Source: Agarophyton chilense (taxonomy: Eukaryota; Rhodophyta; Florideophyceae; Gracilariales; Gracilariaceae). Taken from it: a stretch of 64,000 nucleotides of DNA. The DNA lies in assembly GCA_030374765.1 (NCBI GenBank), contig JARGXX010000098.1:1-64000 (forward strand), read 5' to 3'. A program made the position numbers and the translations under genes. The notes under the pieces are model-generated. The model did not search any database. It was not told the origin of the DNA and saw only the letters and a program-made list of their open reading frames with translations. How positions within the stretch are numbered: position 1 is the first letter of the stretch; each line of letters begins with the position of its first letter. Shown in pieces: positions 1 through 10,055 of the stretch.

Positions 1-1685
1 CGATGTGACAGATATTCACCACCGTTGTCAGTGCGCAATGCTTTGAGCACACTGTCACGTGCGGTGATGGTTTTCACTTGTCTGCCAGTTTGGTTTTGAA
101 CAAACTTGAGCCACCTTAGGAACATCTGGAACACCTCATCCTTAGTTTTGAGCATGTAAAAGAAGCAGAAACGACTGTGATCATCGATGAATGTGACGAA
201 GTAGTGCGAGCCTCCCAAGGATTTCACACTTACTGGACCTGACACATCGGAGTGAACAAGTTCCAGTACGTGTTTTGCTCGTTCCCCCCCTTGCTTGGGA
301 GTCGGAGCACGGGTTGCTTTTCCTACTACACATGAGCCACACACATCTGAATCCTGCGCAACGTCTACATTGAGCCCTGACACAACCTTGTTTCGAGCCA
401 TATGCTTGATACCATCCACATTCACATGAGCCATTCGAGCATGCCATAGTGACAAGTCCGACACAAGTGCGCTGTTTACATCTGTACACTGGTGTGCAGC
501 AGTGCAAAGGTAGTATAGGCCTTTGACGCGGCGCCCCAAGGCAACCACTTTTGACCCCTTGTATACACATACCTTCTCTTTTTCAAACACTACTTTGCAC
601 CCCAGATCACAAATCGCCGATACAGAAAGCAAATGGTACCTTAAATTCGGTACATGAACAACTTGCTTCAGCTGGCACTTTCGTTTGGACCCTTCCACAA
701 TCAGATCAAGCTCCACACTACCGTGACCAACAGACTCTAGTTTGGAATCATTACCGATGCTAACGCCAGAAGACACCTTACTATCATATGTTTGGAACAT
801 GGATTCGTCAAAAGTCATGTGGGAAGTAGCACCAGAGTCAACAATCCAGTCACTGTTCGTGGCTTTATCAGAGCCAGTAGCAATGAGACATACAAAGTCA
901 GAGTCGTTTCCACCCGTACCTCGCTCATCGCTGAGCTCAGTATTGACAGTTGGGTGAGCAGCACCGACCTGATTCATGTTAGCCCCATCACGTTGCTTCT
1001 TGAAACAGTTCCTCTGGATATGACCCTTCTTATGACAATAATGACACTCGATGTTCTTCCATCGCGACTGCCTGCCAACCAAAGCTGCCTCACTTCCACC
1101 AGGCTCCTCCTTGGCACGATCGTTCATTCGCTGCTCTTCTTGCAGCAGACGACTCTTCACAAACTCTAGAGTGAGTTGACGATCGCCAATCGTGGTATCA
1201 ATTGCGACGATGAGGTGCTCGAATCTTTCCGGAAGTCCGCATAGGATGGCCATAGCGATGTCCTCCTCCTCAACAACAACGTCCATACACTTCAGGTCTG
1301 ATGCCAGATGACGTACACGGTTGATGAACTGTAGCATTTTCTCATCATCACGCATCTTGGCAGAGTAGAAGGACCGTCGGGCGTTGATTTTGTTGAGCAG
1401 AGTCTTGCGTTGGAACACATCGCAAATGGCTTTCCACATATCGGCAGCGTTGTCGGCGTCCCGCACATGATCTAAATGCTCATCACTGAGTGTGAGACCA
1501 ATAATAGCTCTGGCCTTGGCATCTTTCTTTTTCCAAGTTGACAGCTCATCTTCGTCAGTGGGTCTAACAGAGTCGAGGTGGCCGTCGAGGTCCTTGAGTG
1601 CAAGCAGCAGCTCAATCTTCTGCTTCCATACGTGGAAGTTATCCTCAACCAGCTTTTCGATTTTCACCCCACTGAACGAATCCAT
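1..1685 (-). CDS. Copia-type Gag-Pol polyprotein, N-terminal 561 codons, running off the left edge
   Basis: A single open frame starts at the ATG at 1685-1683 and stays open to base 1, so the protein continues beyond the window. Order seen: a Gag/UBN2-like region (about residues 1-200); a CCHC zinc knuckle C-x2-C-x4-H-x4-C at residues 214-227; an aspartic protease active site DSGATSHM at 283-290; the GAG-pre-integrase motif LWHARMAH near 413 with the following CGSC pair of the integrase zinc finger; then the integrase core with first Asp in HSDV (residue 480) and second Asp in RTDNGGEYL (553). This order (protease, integrase, then RT off the edge) defines Copia/Ty1 elements. I checked the frame across all 1.68 kb and found no stop, so this is a recent and possibly active copy, unlike the other retroelements here. 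Its 5' LTR is at 2891-3577, with the leader between. Confidence 0.92.
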   Translation of the reverse strand, partial: MDSFSGVKIEKLVEDNFHVWKQKIELLLALKDLDGHLDSVRPTDEDELSTWKKKDAKARAIIGLTLSDEHLDHVRDADNAADMWKAICDVFQRKTLLNKINARRSFYSAKMRDDEKMLQFINRVRHLASDLKCMDVVVEEEDIAMAILCGLPERFEHLIVAIDTTIGDRQLTLEFVKSRLLQEEQRMNDRAKEEPGGSEAALVGRQSRWKNIECHYCHKKGHIQRNCFKKQRDGANMNQVGAAHPTVNTELSDERGTGGNDSDFVCLIATGSDKATNSDWIVDSGATSHMTFDESMFQTYDSKVSSGVSIGNDSKLESVGHGSVELDLIVEGSKRKCQLKQVVHVPNLRYHLLSVSAICDLGCKVVFEKEKVCVYKGSKVVALGRRVKGLYYLCTAAHQCTDVNSALVSDLSLWHARMAHVNVDGIKHMARNKVVSGLNVDVAQDSDVCGSCVVGKATRAPTPKQGGERAKHVLELVHSDVSGPVSVKSLGGSHYFVTFIDDHSRFCFFYMLKTKDEVFQMFLRWLKFVQNQTGRQVKTITARDSVLKALRTDNGGEYLSH

Positions 1686-2876
1686 GTTGTGCAAAGTGTC
1701 ACAAGAGGCCGAGAGAGATGACTTGACAGCAACAGACGAGTGAACAACAACAACAGACAACAACAACAAAGTAAAAACAACAAACAACAAATAATTCTTC
1801 AAGATTGAACAGACAATAGTCTGCGGGCGCACTGGCAGGGCTTCCTATACCCGCGTCCCTAAAGGTCGGACCCCTGGCTCCCAGAGCTCTTCTGGGTAGA
1901 TAACGGTTTTCTGCAGTCTACCTCCTCCCACGTCACAAGGAGAAGGCGCGTTGCTCCTTACGAGGCTTCCAGAGGATGGTTAATGACCGAAGATATGCCT
2001 TCACCAAGTTGACCCTCTCTGGCCTCTTTCAAGAACTAGCGCGACCTCGAAACCGAAGCTACTTCAACACCAAGATACGCTTCTAACAAGCAATCAATGA
2101 AGATCGCACGCGGCCTGATCCTGGAAAGGAGGTCAGCCTTCGAAACGTCGCCTCCCCGCGTACTGCGGATCAAAAGCTCCTTATGGATGCTGTTCACAAC
2201 AGTCCAAGTGCCCAACCACAAAGGTCGGGCTCACACACAAAGTCAAACAACCAGCCAAATGCAGTGCGCCACGGCACCCCGTCCACAAATGCACCCGCAA
2301 AGTTCAACCAGATCTTTCGACCGTCACTGTTATCCGCCCTAAAAGGACCAGTGGGGAACCCGCTTGACAGTACACCTGCTTTGGTTCAAGCCGCCAGGCT
2401 AACGTCCCCGAGTACAAGGAATCACCCAAAGTACCTCGGATCAACCGCTCGTCGCACAGGCAATGATGCAGACCAAACACACAAACACACTCGAACGCTG
2501 AGCCAAGAACTCCAGGCCCAGACTTCAATAAACACGGTCCTCAACCTCTCAGATCAGAACCCGCAAACACGACGCAGGGATCCACAAAACAACGAAAGAG
2601 AGGGAGACCAAACGAAACGGATAGCGATCGACAAACACGGGTAACAACGAGCACCCAACCACAATCACGATAAAAACGTCCAACCACTACCACCACAACG
2701 CCCTCAGGGAGGAACACAAGACCGAAAGAAAAAAAACCAACACCAACCCACGATACGGTCACACACCCGACGAAACGGCTACTACGGCGGAAACGAAGAG
2801 AATTGAACAGCGAAACGGGTGAACGGCGGTGCGGGAGAGCGGCGAGAGACGAACTAGATGGCAGAGGTCAGCGGGG
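1686..2876 (-). other. 5' untranslated leader of the left-edge Copia element
   Basis: About 1.2 kb between the primer-binding site and the gag ATG. Read on the minus strand it is TTG/GTT-rich next to the ATG (1743-1796). The part at about 1800-2040 aligns by eye with the leader at 4000-4250 and 7400-7560 (shared GGGCGCACTGGC, GTTGACCC and TTACGAGG-type blocks), so the two Copia families share leader ancestry. Open frames on the plus strand here (for example 2183-2644) are antisense shadows. Confidence 0.65.
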
Positions 2877-2890
2877 CTGGGCCCATAACC
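2877..2890 (-). promoter_or_regulatory. Copia primer-binding site, half-tRNA(iMet) type
   Basis: On the minus strand the 14 bases directly after the LTR read GGTTATGGGCCCAG. This is complementary to the anticodon stem-loop of eukaryotic initiator tRNA-Met (CUGGGCCCAUAACC, containing the CAU anticodon). Priming by a cleaved half tRNA is established for Drosophila copia. Confidence 0.85.
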
Positions 2891-3577
2891 TGTTGGATAG
2901 GAAAATCCTGAAGGAAAGGTTGAGGGATGAAAGGAAAGTTCGCCAGCTCTGGCTTGGATTTACTTGGAGGCGCTCAAACTTTCACTTATATACTACTTCA
3001 AAACGTCAGCTGTCTAGACTCCAACTCAAAGTAAACCCTAGACTACAAAGCAGGGACACTCAATACTACCAATCATATTCAAGCATGACATTAACCCTAG
3101 TCAATGTTCATTGCAGCGCACAACAAGGCAATATACAGTGCACAGCCCATAATTACACTGACGTGTGCACAAATTCAATATGCCAGCACACACTACTTGC
3201 AATCCGCCTCCATACACATTCACGTTCCAGCACAGTACACCAAGTCTCCTGTAATACACATGTCACGTCTCTTCTCCAAGTACATTCGTTACACCTTGTG
3301 AGATGTGTTCATAGTACACCAGCTGGACATATTGAACAGCGTGCACAGTAGTACAAGTAGACCACTTACACACGTGTACCACAGACAAACCCAATAGTGC
3401 CATACCACTTGTACACACCACATTGCATGTGCACATTTGCAGTAGCCAATCACAGCCCGAGTTCACGTTGAGATCCGACTGACACGCATATGCGCTTTTC
3501 CAGGGGCACCCTCCAAAACAGCCCATGCTCCCCTGCACTTTTGTTTTTCAGTGACAGCACAGGGTCAACAGCCAACA
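2891..3577 (-). mobile_element. LTR of Copia family 2 (5' LTR of the left-edge element; outer left arm of the palindrome)
   Basis: 687 bp, minus orientation: starts TGTTGGCTGTTGACCC at 3577 and ends CAACA at 2891, giving TG...CA termini. It is followed by the primer-binding site and the leader of the 1-1685 polyprotein, so it is that element's 5' LTR. A near-identical inverted copy lies at 7978-8665 and a solo copy at 11933-12621. A TATA-like TATATA track near 2988 (minus strand) is the probable promoter. Confidence 0.88.
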
Positions 3578-3648
3578 CCACGCCTTCCATGAAAACGAGG
3601 GATTTTCATCCCGGTAGTACTTTCGGATTCCATTTCCGTGTCCGACAT
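3578..3648 (-). pseudogene. First 24 codons of a Copia gag, cut off by LTR-2
   Basis: The ATG at 3648-3646 begins a frame reading MSDTEMESESTTGMKIPRFH and a few more residues, then stops being gag at the LTR-2 boundary (3577). IPRFHG-type starts are typical of Copia Gag. It is the mirror copy of 7907-7977. Confidence 0.65.
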
Positions 3649-4547
3649 ATTTCAGTCTGTTATCCACGAAGCAGATAGAACGGAACCAAACGAAATTAAT
3701 TAGTAGAGGGAAGCAGAGTGAGGGACTCAATGCCTTGGGAAGTTTAAGAAAAGGGCCACGAGCAGTGATGAATTCGTGGCCGAGCTTGCCCGAACGGAGT
3801 ATCCCAACTCAAACGTTCGACAGCGAGGACGACAGCGGAGACTTTTGACGTAGCCTGCAACGCTCACCGAGACGCGTCTCGTACGCGATCACAAGCGGAG
3901 CTCGGGTGCTCCCACGCTTGGAGTATACTCACGGGCAGTGGCAGAAGGCGTACCCGGAACAGACAAACTTCTCGACTTCGGGTTGAAACTTCTTGATTGA
4001 ACCTACCGAGACTTGCTCGAGGTAGGCGGGCGCACTGGCGGGAGAAACTACCTCCGCTACCCTAAAGGATGATCCCCTGGACCCTGGTTACTCTCTCCAG
4101 GTGAGGTACGCTTTGATTACCTACCGAACTCTGCACACTTCAGAGTCCGGCGCTTTTAGTCCCTACGAGGCGTCCCAAGGAGGGGTGTCGTCAAGATACA
4201 CTTCCCCCAGTTGACCCAAGCTAGCCTCTTGCGGGAAAGTAGCGCGGTCGTGCGGTGTAGTACGGTTGCTCCCACACTTCCAAGCCCAATTCATCGACCT
4301 CCGTACTCTACGGACGGAGAGCAGGATTTGGCAGACTTCCCGGTCTCGTGCCAAGGGGGTACTAACAAACGCGATATGTTTTCGCCACCAAGGAGGAAGT
4401 CCGCAAGGTACACGCCTGTCGCAAAACAAAATAACTTCTTGAATCTAGATGAGCGTTAGTCGTAGATCGCGCACCTGTTGCAGTAGGGAATCTTCTTGAA
4501 TCCAAATAAATGTTAATAGAGCGTGACGTCTGCGAAGAGTCGACGCT
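3649..4547 (-). other. Copia family 1 leader (left arm of the palindrome)
   Basis: About 0.9 kb of leader between the primer-binding site and the truncated gag start. It is the reverse complement of 7008-7906 with very few differences, and a diverged copy lies at 52934-53616. No coding function seen. Confidence 0.65.
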
Positions 4548-4561
4548 CTGGGCCCATAACC
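4548..4561 (-). promoter_or_regulatory. Copia primer-binding site (left arm)
   Basis: Minus strand reads GGTTATGGGCCCAG immediately after LTR-1, the same half-tRNA(iMet) site as at 2877-2890 and 6994-7007. Confidence 0.85.
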
Positions 4562-5231
4562 TCACAACGTGAGCGCAGGTTAGGTAAAGGAAAAGGAAGA
4601 AGAGGGGGAAAAGACGAGAAGAAGAGAAAAATAAAAGAAGAGAAACAAAGAAAGGTAGTCAGCCTTGACAATTTACTTCGATCGTTGGCGACCGTCATTG
4701 AAAACTATATCTACCTCGCACGCAGTTCCGCCGCCGGTGCTGACCGTCGGCGGGTCACCCACGTCTCACACCTTGCCACTGTGCGACGAGGAGTTGCGCG
4801 CCAAAACAATTTCAAACATGAAGCATATCAAATAAAAACTCAAAAAATCATCCAAAGTGGTGCGCCAGTGCCAACCACCCCGCGCAGCCCAGATTCGGCT
4901 GTTACGGCCAAACGTATCCAGCCCACATTCGCCCATTCTTTCCAACTGCATAGCCCGTGCTCATTCAGCGCTCTCGTCCAATCAAATCGCTCCACTTGGG
5001 CCGAAGCCCCAACACGCCCCATTACAACCAGACCACTTGTCCATACCACATTGCATGAGGGCATTTGCAGTAGCCAATCAGATGGCCGTTTCACGTTGAG
5101 ATTGAGATGAGGCGCATATGCGTTTTTCCGCAGAGGGTGCCCAAAAGTGCCCATGCTTAAATCCACTTTTTGTTTTCCACTATTTCCAACACTCCAAAGG
5201 GCTTGGGGGCACAGTCGACCAAACCTCAACA
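4562..5231 (-). mobile_element. LTR of Copia family 1, inverted copy (inner left arm)
   Basis: 670 bp, minus orientation, starting TGTTGAGGTTTGG at 5231. Its boundaries are set by the primer-binding site on one side and by match to the 673-bp solo copy at 13015-13687. It differs from the copy at 6321-6993 by one 3-bp gap and a few substitutions. The long open frames here (4523-5110 and its mirror) lie antisense to the LTR and are not genes. Confidence 0.88.
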
Positions 5232-5232
5232 C

Positions 5233-6372
5233 ATGGAGCAGCCAACAGGTTTTGTGCAGCAAGGTAACGAGGATCTGGTGTGTCGTTTGAAGAAAGCCAT
5301 CTATGGGCTACGACAGGCACCCAGACAGTGGCATGCAAAGATATACTCGTTCCTTGTTGAGGAGATGCAGTTGACGCCAAATGACGCAGATGAGTGTGTG
5401 TACAGCGGAAAGATACTGGGATTTGTTGTTTTGATTGCTCTATACGTTGATGACTTGCTTATTGCAAGTCCGAGCATGAAGACAATGGATCGTGTAAAGG
5501 CAGAGCTGTCGTCTCGGTTCCACATGAAAGACCTCTATCAAGCTCGCATGGTACTCGGATTCGAGATCCACCGTGACAGAGTTAAGCGAGAGTTGTATCT
5601 GACTCAGTCTGCGTACACACAAAAGGTCTTGGAACGTTTTGGCATGCACCAGTCCAAACCAGTTGACACTCCAATGGAAGTTGGCATGGACCTGTCTGCG
5701 ATTCAGGATGTACTCAGGGAGGTGCCGTACCGTCAGGCAATTGGCTGTCTCATGTACTTGTCTGTAGGAAGTCGTCCAGATATCTCATACGCGGTGTCCA
5801 AACTTGCCAAGTATGTTGAGAAACCTGGAGAGATTCACTGGAAGGCAGTCAAACGTGTGCTTCGCTATCTCAACGGTACTTGTACATTTGGTCTCACCTA
5901 CGGCTTAAACACCGATTTGGCACTTCACGGCTACGTGGACTCTGACTGGGCAGGCGATGTTGCAAACCGCAAGTCTACCAGTGGGTACTTGTTCATGATG
6001 GCTGGAGGTCCTGTGTCATGGTGTTCACGTCAGCAAGAAGTGGTTGCACTGTCTAGTGCTGAAGCTGAGTATGTGAGTCTGTGCAGTGGTTCCAAAGAGG
6101 CCATCTGGCTTAGGCGTTTGTGGAATGGCATCGGCATAGTCATTGGAGTAGAAGTGGACGATTCGGTAAAGTTGCTTGTTGAACCAACGCCTGTATATGT
6201 TGACAACCAAGGGTGCATTGACCTTGCCCGAAATGGCGTTGTCAACAAGCGTACCAAGCATATCGACATTCGTTTTCACTTTACTCGAGAAGCTCTACGT
6301 GACAAGTCGATTGTGTTGTTTGTTGAGGTTTGGTCGACTGTGCCCCCAAGCCCTTTGGAGTGTTGGAAATAG
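5233..6372 (+). pseudogene. Copia reverse transcriptase/RNase H fragment trapped between inverted LTRs
   Basis: From the ATG at 5233 the frame gives about 366 uninterrupted codons of Copia Pol after the true N-terminal half of RT has been lost. Visible: KAIYGLRQAPRQWH, the RT catalytic motif YVDD at residues 71-74, the linker MEQPTG at the very start, and the RNase H domain with catalytic Asp in YVDSDWAGD (D236), Glu in SSAEAEY (E277) and Asp in VDNQGC (D324). Pol sequence ends at about 6320, inside the last RNase H segment and before the usual ADVFTK-type end; the final 17 codons come from LTR-1. All catalytic residues are intact, but the piece lacks gag, protease, integrase and half of RT, so it is a fragment. 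Confidence 0.88.
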
Positions 6373-6993
6373 TGGAAAACAAAAAGTGGATTTAAGCATG
6401 GGCACTTTTGGGCACCCTCCGCGGAAAAACGCATATGCGCCTCATCTCAATCTCAACGTGAAACGGCCATCTGATTGGCTACTGCAAATGCCCTCATGCA
6501 ATGTGGTATGGACAAGTGGTCTGGTTGTAATGGGGCGTGTTGGGGCTTCGGCCCAAGTGGAGCGATTTGATTGGACGAGAGCGCTGAATGAGCACGGGCT
6601 ATGCAGTTGGAAAGAATGGGCGAATGTGGGCTGGATACGGGGTTTGGCCGTAACAGCCGAATCTGGGCTGCGCGGGGTGGTTGGCACTGGCGCACCACTT
6701 TGGATGATTTTTTGAGTTTTTATTTGATATGCTTCATGTTTGAAATTGTTTTGGCGCGCAACTCCTCGTCGCACAGTGGCAAGGTGTGAGACGCGGGTGA
6801 CCCGCCGACGGTCAGCACTGGCGGCTGAACTGCGTGCGAGGTAGACATAGTTTTCAATGACGGTCGCCAACGATCGAAGTAAATTGTCAAGGCTGACTAC
6901 CTTTCTTTGTTTCTCTTCTTTTATTTTTCTCTTCTTCTCGTCTTTTCCCCCTCTTCTTCCTTTTCCTTTACCTAACCTGCGCTCACGTTGTGA
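6321..6993 (+). mobile_element. LTR of Copia family 1 (inner right arm)
   Basis: 673 bp from TGTTGAGG to CACGTTGTGA, followed at once by the half-tRNA primer-binding site. It is the inverted partner of 4562-5231. It ends in a long pyrimidine-rich run (about 6900-6970). Its ends are TG...GA rather than the usual TG...CA. Confidence 0.88.
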
Positions 6994-7007
6994 GGTTATG
7001 GGCCCAG
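6994..7007 (+). promoter_or_regulatory. Copia primer-binding site (right arm)
   Basis: GGTTATGGGCCCAG directly after the LTR-1 end; complementary to the initiator tRNA-Met anticodon arm. Confidence 0.85.
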
Positions 7008-7906
7008 AGCGTCGACTCTTCGCAGACGTCACGCTCTATTAACATTTATTTGGATTCAAGAAGATTCCCTACTGCAACAGGTGCGCGATCTACGACTAAC
7101 GCTCATCTAGATTCAAGAAGTTATTTTGTTTTGCGACAGGCGTGTACCCTGCGGACTTCCTCCTTGGTGGCGAAAACATATCGCGTTTGTTAGTACCCCC
7201 TTGGCACGAGACCGGGAAGTCTGCCAAATCCTGCTCTCCGTCCGTAGAGTACGGAGGTCGATGAATTGGGCTTGGAAGTGTGGGAGCAACCGTACTACAC
7301 CGCACGACCGCGCTACTTTCCCGCAAGAGGCTAGCTTGGGTCAACTGGGGGAAGTGTATCTTGACGACACCCCTCCTTGGGACGCCTCGTAGGGACTAAA
7401 AGCGCCGGACTCTGAAGTGTGCAGAGTTCGGTAGGTAATCAAAGCGTACCTCACCTGGAGAGAGTAACCAGGGTCCAGGGGATCATCCTTTAGGGTAGCG
7501 GAGGTAGTTTCTCCCGCCAGTGCGCCCGCCTACCTCGAGCAAGTCTCGGTAGGTTCAATCAAGAAGTTTCAACCCGAAGTCGAGAAGTTTGTCTGTTCCG
7601 GGTACGCCTTCTGCCACTGCCCGTGAGTATACTCCAAGCGTGGGAGCACCCGAGCTCCGCTTGTGATCGCGTACGAGACGCGTCTCGGTGAGCGTTGCAG
7701 GCTACGTCAAAAGTCTCCGCTGTCGTCCTCGCTGTCGAACGTTTGAGTTGGGATACTCCGTTCGGGCAAGCTCGGCCACGAATTCATCACTGCTCGTGGC
7801 CCTTTTCTTAAACTTCCCAAGGCATTGAGTCCCTCACTCTGCTTCCCTCTACTAATTAATTTCGTTTGGTTCCGTTCTATCTGCTTCGTGGATAACAGAC
7901 TGAAAT
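7008..7906 (+). other. Copia family 1 leader (right arm)
   Basis: Leader between the primer-binding site and the truncated gag ATG at 7907. Mirror image of 3649-4547. Confidence 0.65.
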
Positions 7907-7977
7907 ATGTCGGACACGGAAATGGAATCCGAAAGTACTACCGGGATGAAAATCCCTCGTTTTCATGGAAGGCGTGG
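7907..7977 (+). pseudogene. First 24 codons of Copia family 1 gag, cut by LTR-2
   Basis: ATG at 7907; frame reads MSDTEMESESTTGMKIPRFH and continues four residues before LTR-2 starts at 7978. Mirror of 3578-3648. Confidence 0.65.
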
Positions 7978-8665
7978 TGTTGGCTGTTGACCCTGTGCTG
8001 TCACTGAAAAACAAAAGTGCAGGGGAGCATGGGCTGTTTTGGAGGGTGCCCCTGGAAAAGCGCATATGCGTGTCAGTCGGATCTCAACGTGAACTCGGGC
8101 TGTGATTGGCTACTGCAAATGTGCACATGCAATGTGGTGTGTACAAGTGGTATGGCACTATTGGGTTTGTCTGTGGTACACGTGTGTAAGTGGTCTACTT
8201 GTACTACTGTGCACGCTGTTCAATATGTCCAGCTGGTGTACTATGAACACATCTCACAAGGTGTAACGAATGTACTTGGAGAAGAGACGTGACATGTGTA
8301 TTACAGGAGACTTGGTGTACTGTGCTGGAACGTGAATGTGTATGGAGGCGGATTGCAAGTAGTGTGTGCTGGCATATTGAATTTGTGCACACGTCAGTGT
8401 AATTATGGGCTGTGCACTGTATATTGCCTTGTTGTGCGCTGCAATGAACATTGACTAGGGTTAATGTCATGCTTGAATATGATTGGTAGTATTGAGTGTC
8501 CCTGCTTTGTAGTCTAGGGTTTACTTTGAGTTGGAGTCTAGACAGCTGACGTTTTGAAGTAGTATATAAGTGAAAGTTTGAGCGCCTCCAAGTAAATCCA
8601 AGCCAGAGCTGGCGAACTTCCTTTTCATTCCCTCAACCTTTCCTTCAGCTTTTCCCTTTCCATCA
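7978..8665 (+). mobile_element. LTR of Copia family 2 (outer right arm)
   Basis: 688 bp, from TGTTGGCTGTTGACCC to TTTCCATCA. It matches 2891-3577 inverted and the solo copy at 11933-12621. A TATA-like GTATATAAGTG lies near 8562. No gag or primer-binding site follows; the sequence instead passes straight into the 3' part of LTR-1. Confidence 0.86.
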
Positions 8666-8887
8666 CACAGTGGCAAGGTGTGAGACGTGGGTGACCCGCC
8701 GACGGTCAGCACCGGCGGCGGAAGTGCGTGCCAGGTAGATATAGTTTTCAATGACGGTCGCCAACGATCGAAGTAAATTGTGAAGGCTGACTACCTTCCT
8801 TTGTTTCTCTTCTTTTATTTTTCTCTTCTTCTCGTCTTTTCCCCCTCTTCTTCCTTTTCCTTTACCTAACCTGCGCTCACGTTATGA
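8666..8887 (+). mobile_element. 3' third of LTR-1, fused to LTR-2
   Basis: From CACAGTGGCAAGG onward the sequence matches LTR-1 internal positions (compare 6771-6993) through the pyrimidine run to GCTCACGTTATGA. The 5' two thirds of LTR-1 are missing. The join lies in a CACA shared by the two families, which suggests recombination. Confidence 0.8.
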
Positions 8888-9099
8888 AAACTCATCGCAT
8901 TCTGCGGTCCCTCCAAAAGAATCACTTGGAAGTTGGACTACATTCTCAACAACGAGGCATATCTATGGTCATATCCCTCAGCAGTCATGTCTCTCTTTTC
9001 AGGTGGCGAGCCCAGAGTGATTGACGACTCAATTAACAACATTTGGTTACCTTCAAATTTACCACAACCTGAAATGATATAAGACTCACACCGATAGAA

Positions 9100-9444
9100 A
9101 TTCCGAAAAACCCGACATCCTTGAGCTTGGCCGAAGAGATCATTCTACGTCGAGCGAAGGATAACCTTTGTGATGAACACGTATTTGAGTCACGTTTATA
9201 TTTTCTTTCGCGCTGAATCATCAACAGGGCAATTGCCAAAGGAAAAGGTGTCTACGACGGCTGTTATGAGGAGATCATGAGATCCTCTCCTGCTCGCGAT
9301 GCGAATTTAATGTCGTCTCATCACTTGTTTAACGTTAAGAGCGACGGAGAAAGGGGAAGTTTTCGTCTCATGTGCAGACTGGCTTCTCACGGAAACAGAA
9401 ACCGTGATATGTCGACTCGGGAGATGCTATCGAGGTTATTTTAA
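9100..9444 (+). pseudogene. Decayed Copia-like pol remnant, part upstream of the RT core
   Basis: One frame around 9297-9444 reads LMSSHHLFNVKSDGERGSFR, then a CRLASHGN-type motif and RDMSTREMLSRLF before a stop. The FRLxCRLxxHGN pattern is what precedes the RT core in a divergent Copia-like group (KxKARxxPHGN). Stops interrupt the upstream part. The matching RNase H tail is at 14586-15020, so the two pieces probably formed one element later split by Gypsy-1, with the RT core deleted. 8888-9100 shows nothing recognisable. Confidence 0.45.
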
Positions 9445-10055
9445 GTGCTCTTCCTTCTGGGCCTCCATCATAGATCTCCCAGGGAACTACAGCGACCACT
9501 GGCCCAACCACACCCAAATAATCCTTCTTTCCGCACCGTAAGGACGTTTTTGTCCGCTTTCCGAGGGCTTGATTCCTCTGCCTTTCAATGGTCCAACCTT
9601 GTGACTACACGAGGTACCTGCCTCAGGACGTACGAATAAACCTCCTAGCCTTAAGGGAAGAGAATTACAGGGAGCGGCGATCCGAAGGAATGTTTAAAAG
9701 GGCACTGCAACGAGCCACAGAGACCACTGGAAGCTCACGCTATGTCACGTCCCAGATACTCCGATCAAAGCCCCACATGCCCACGCCACTGTAGACCCTA
9801 AGGACGAACCCGAAGAGAAATCTTATCATCAGGAAGAAACGAAAACCCAATCGGAAAACACTTAGAGAGACGAAGCGAGGCAAGTCCCCCTCCTTAAGCC
9901 CGTGCCTCAACGAATTGCACGGTCATGTGCCAAGGAGCTCTTCACCTCCCAATACAAACCACCCACACTGGATCACTCAAAATGAACCAGATTTGGAACA
10001 CAATAACGACCCTGTCTGTATTTTCAGGAAAGAGGATTAGAGAGTTCGAGTAACC

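Noticed and set aside
2183..2644. 153-codon plus-strand frame
   Set aside because: Antisense to the Copia leader; low-complexity Thr/Gln/Asn-rich sequence without any motif.
4523..5110. 195-codon plus-strand frame, mirrored by 196 codons at 6442-7032 (-) and 206 codons at 13136-13756 (-)
   Set aside because: All three lie antisense within LTR-1 copies and their flanks. They repeat because the LTR repeats, and the diverged LTRs at 52-54 kb do not preserve the frame.
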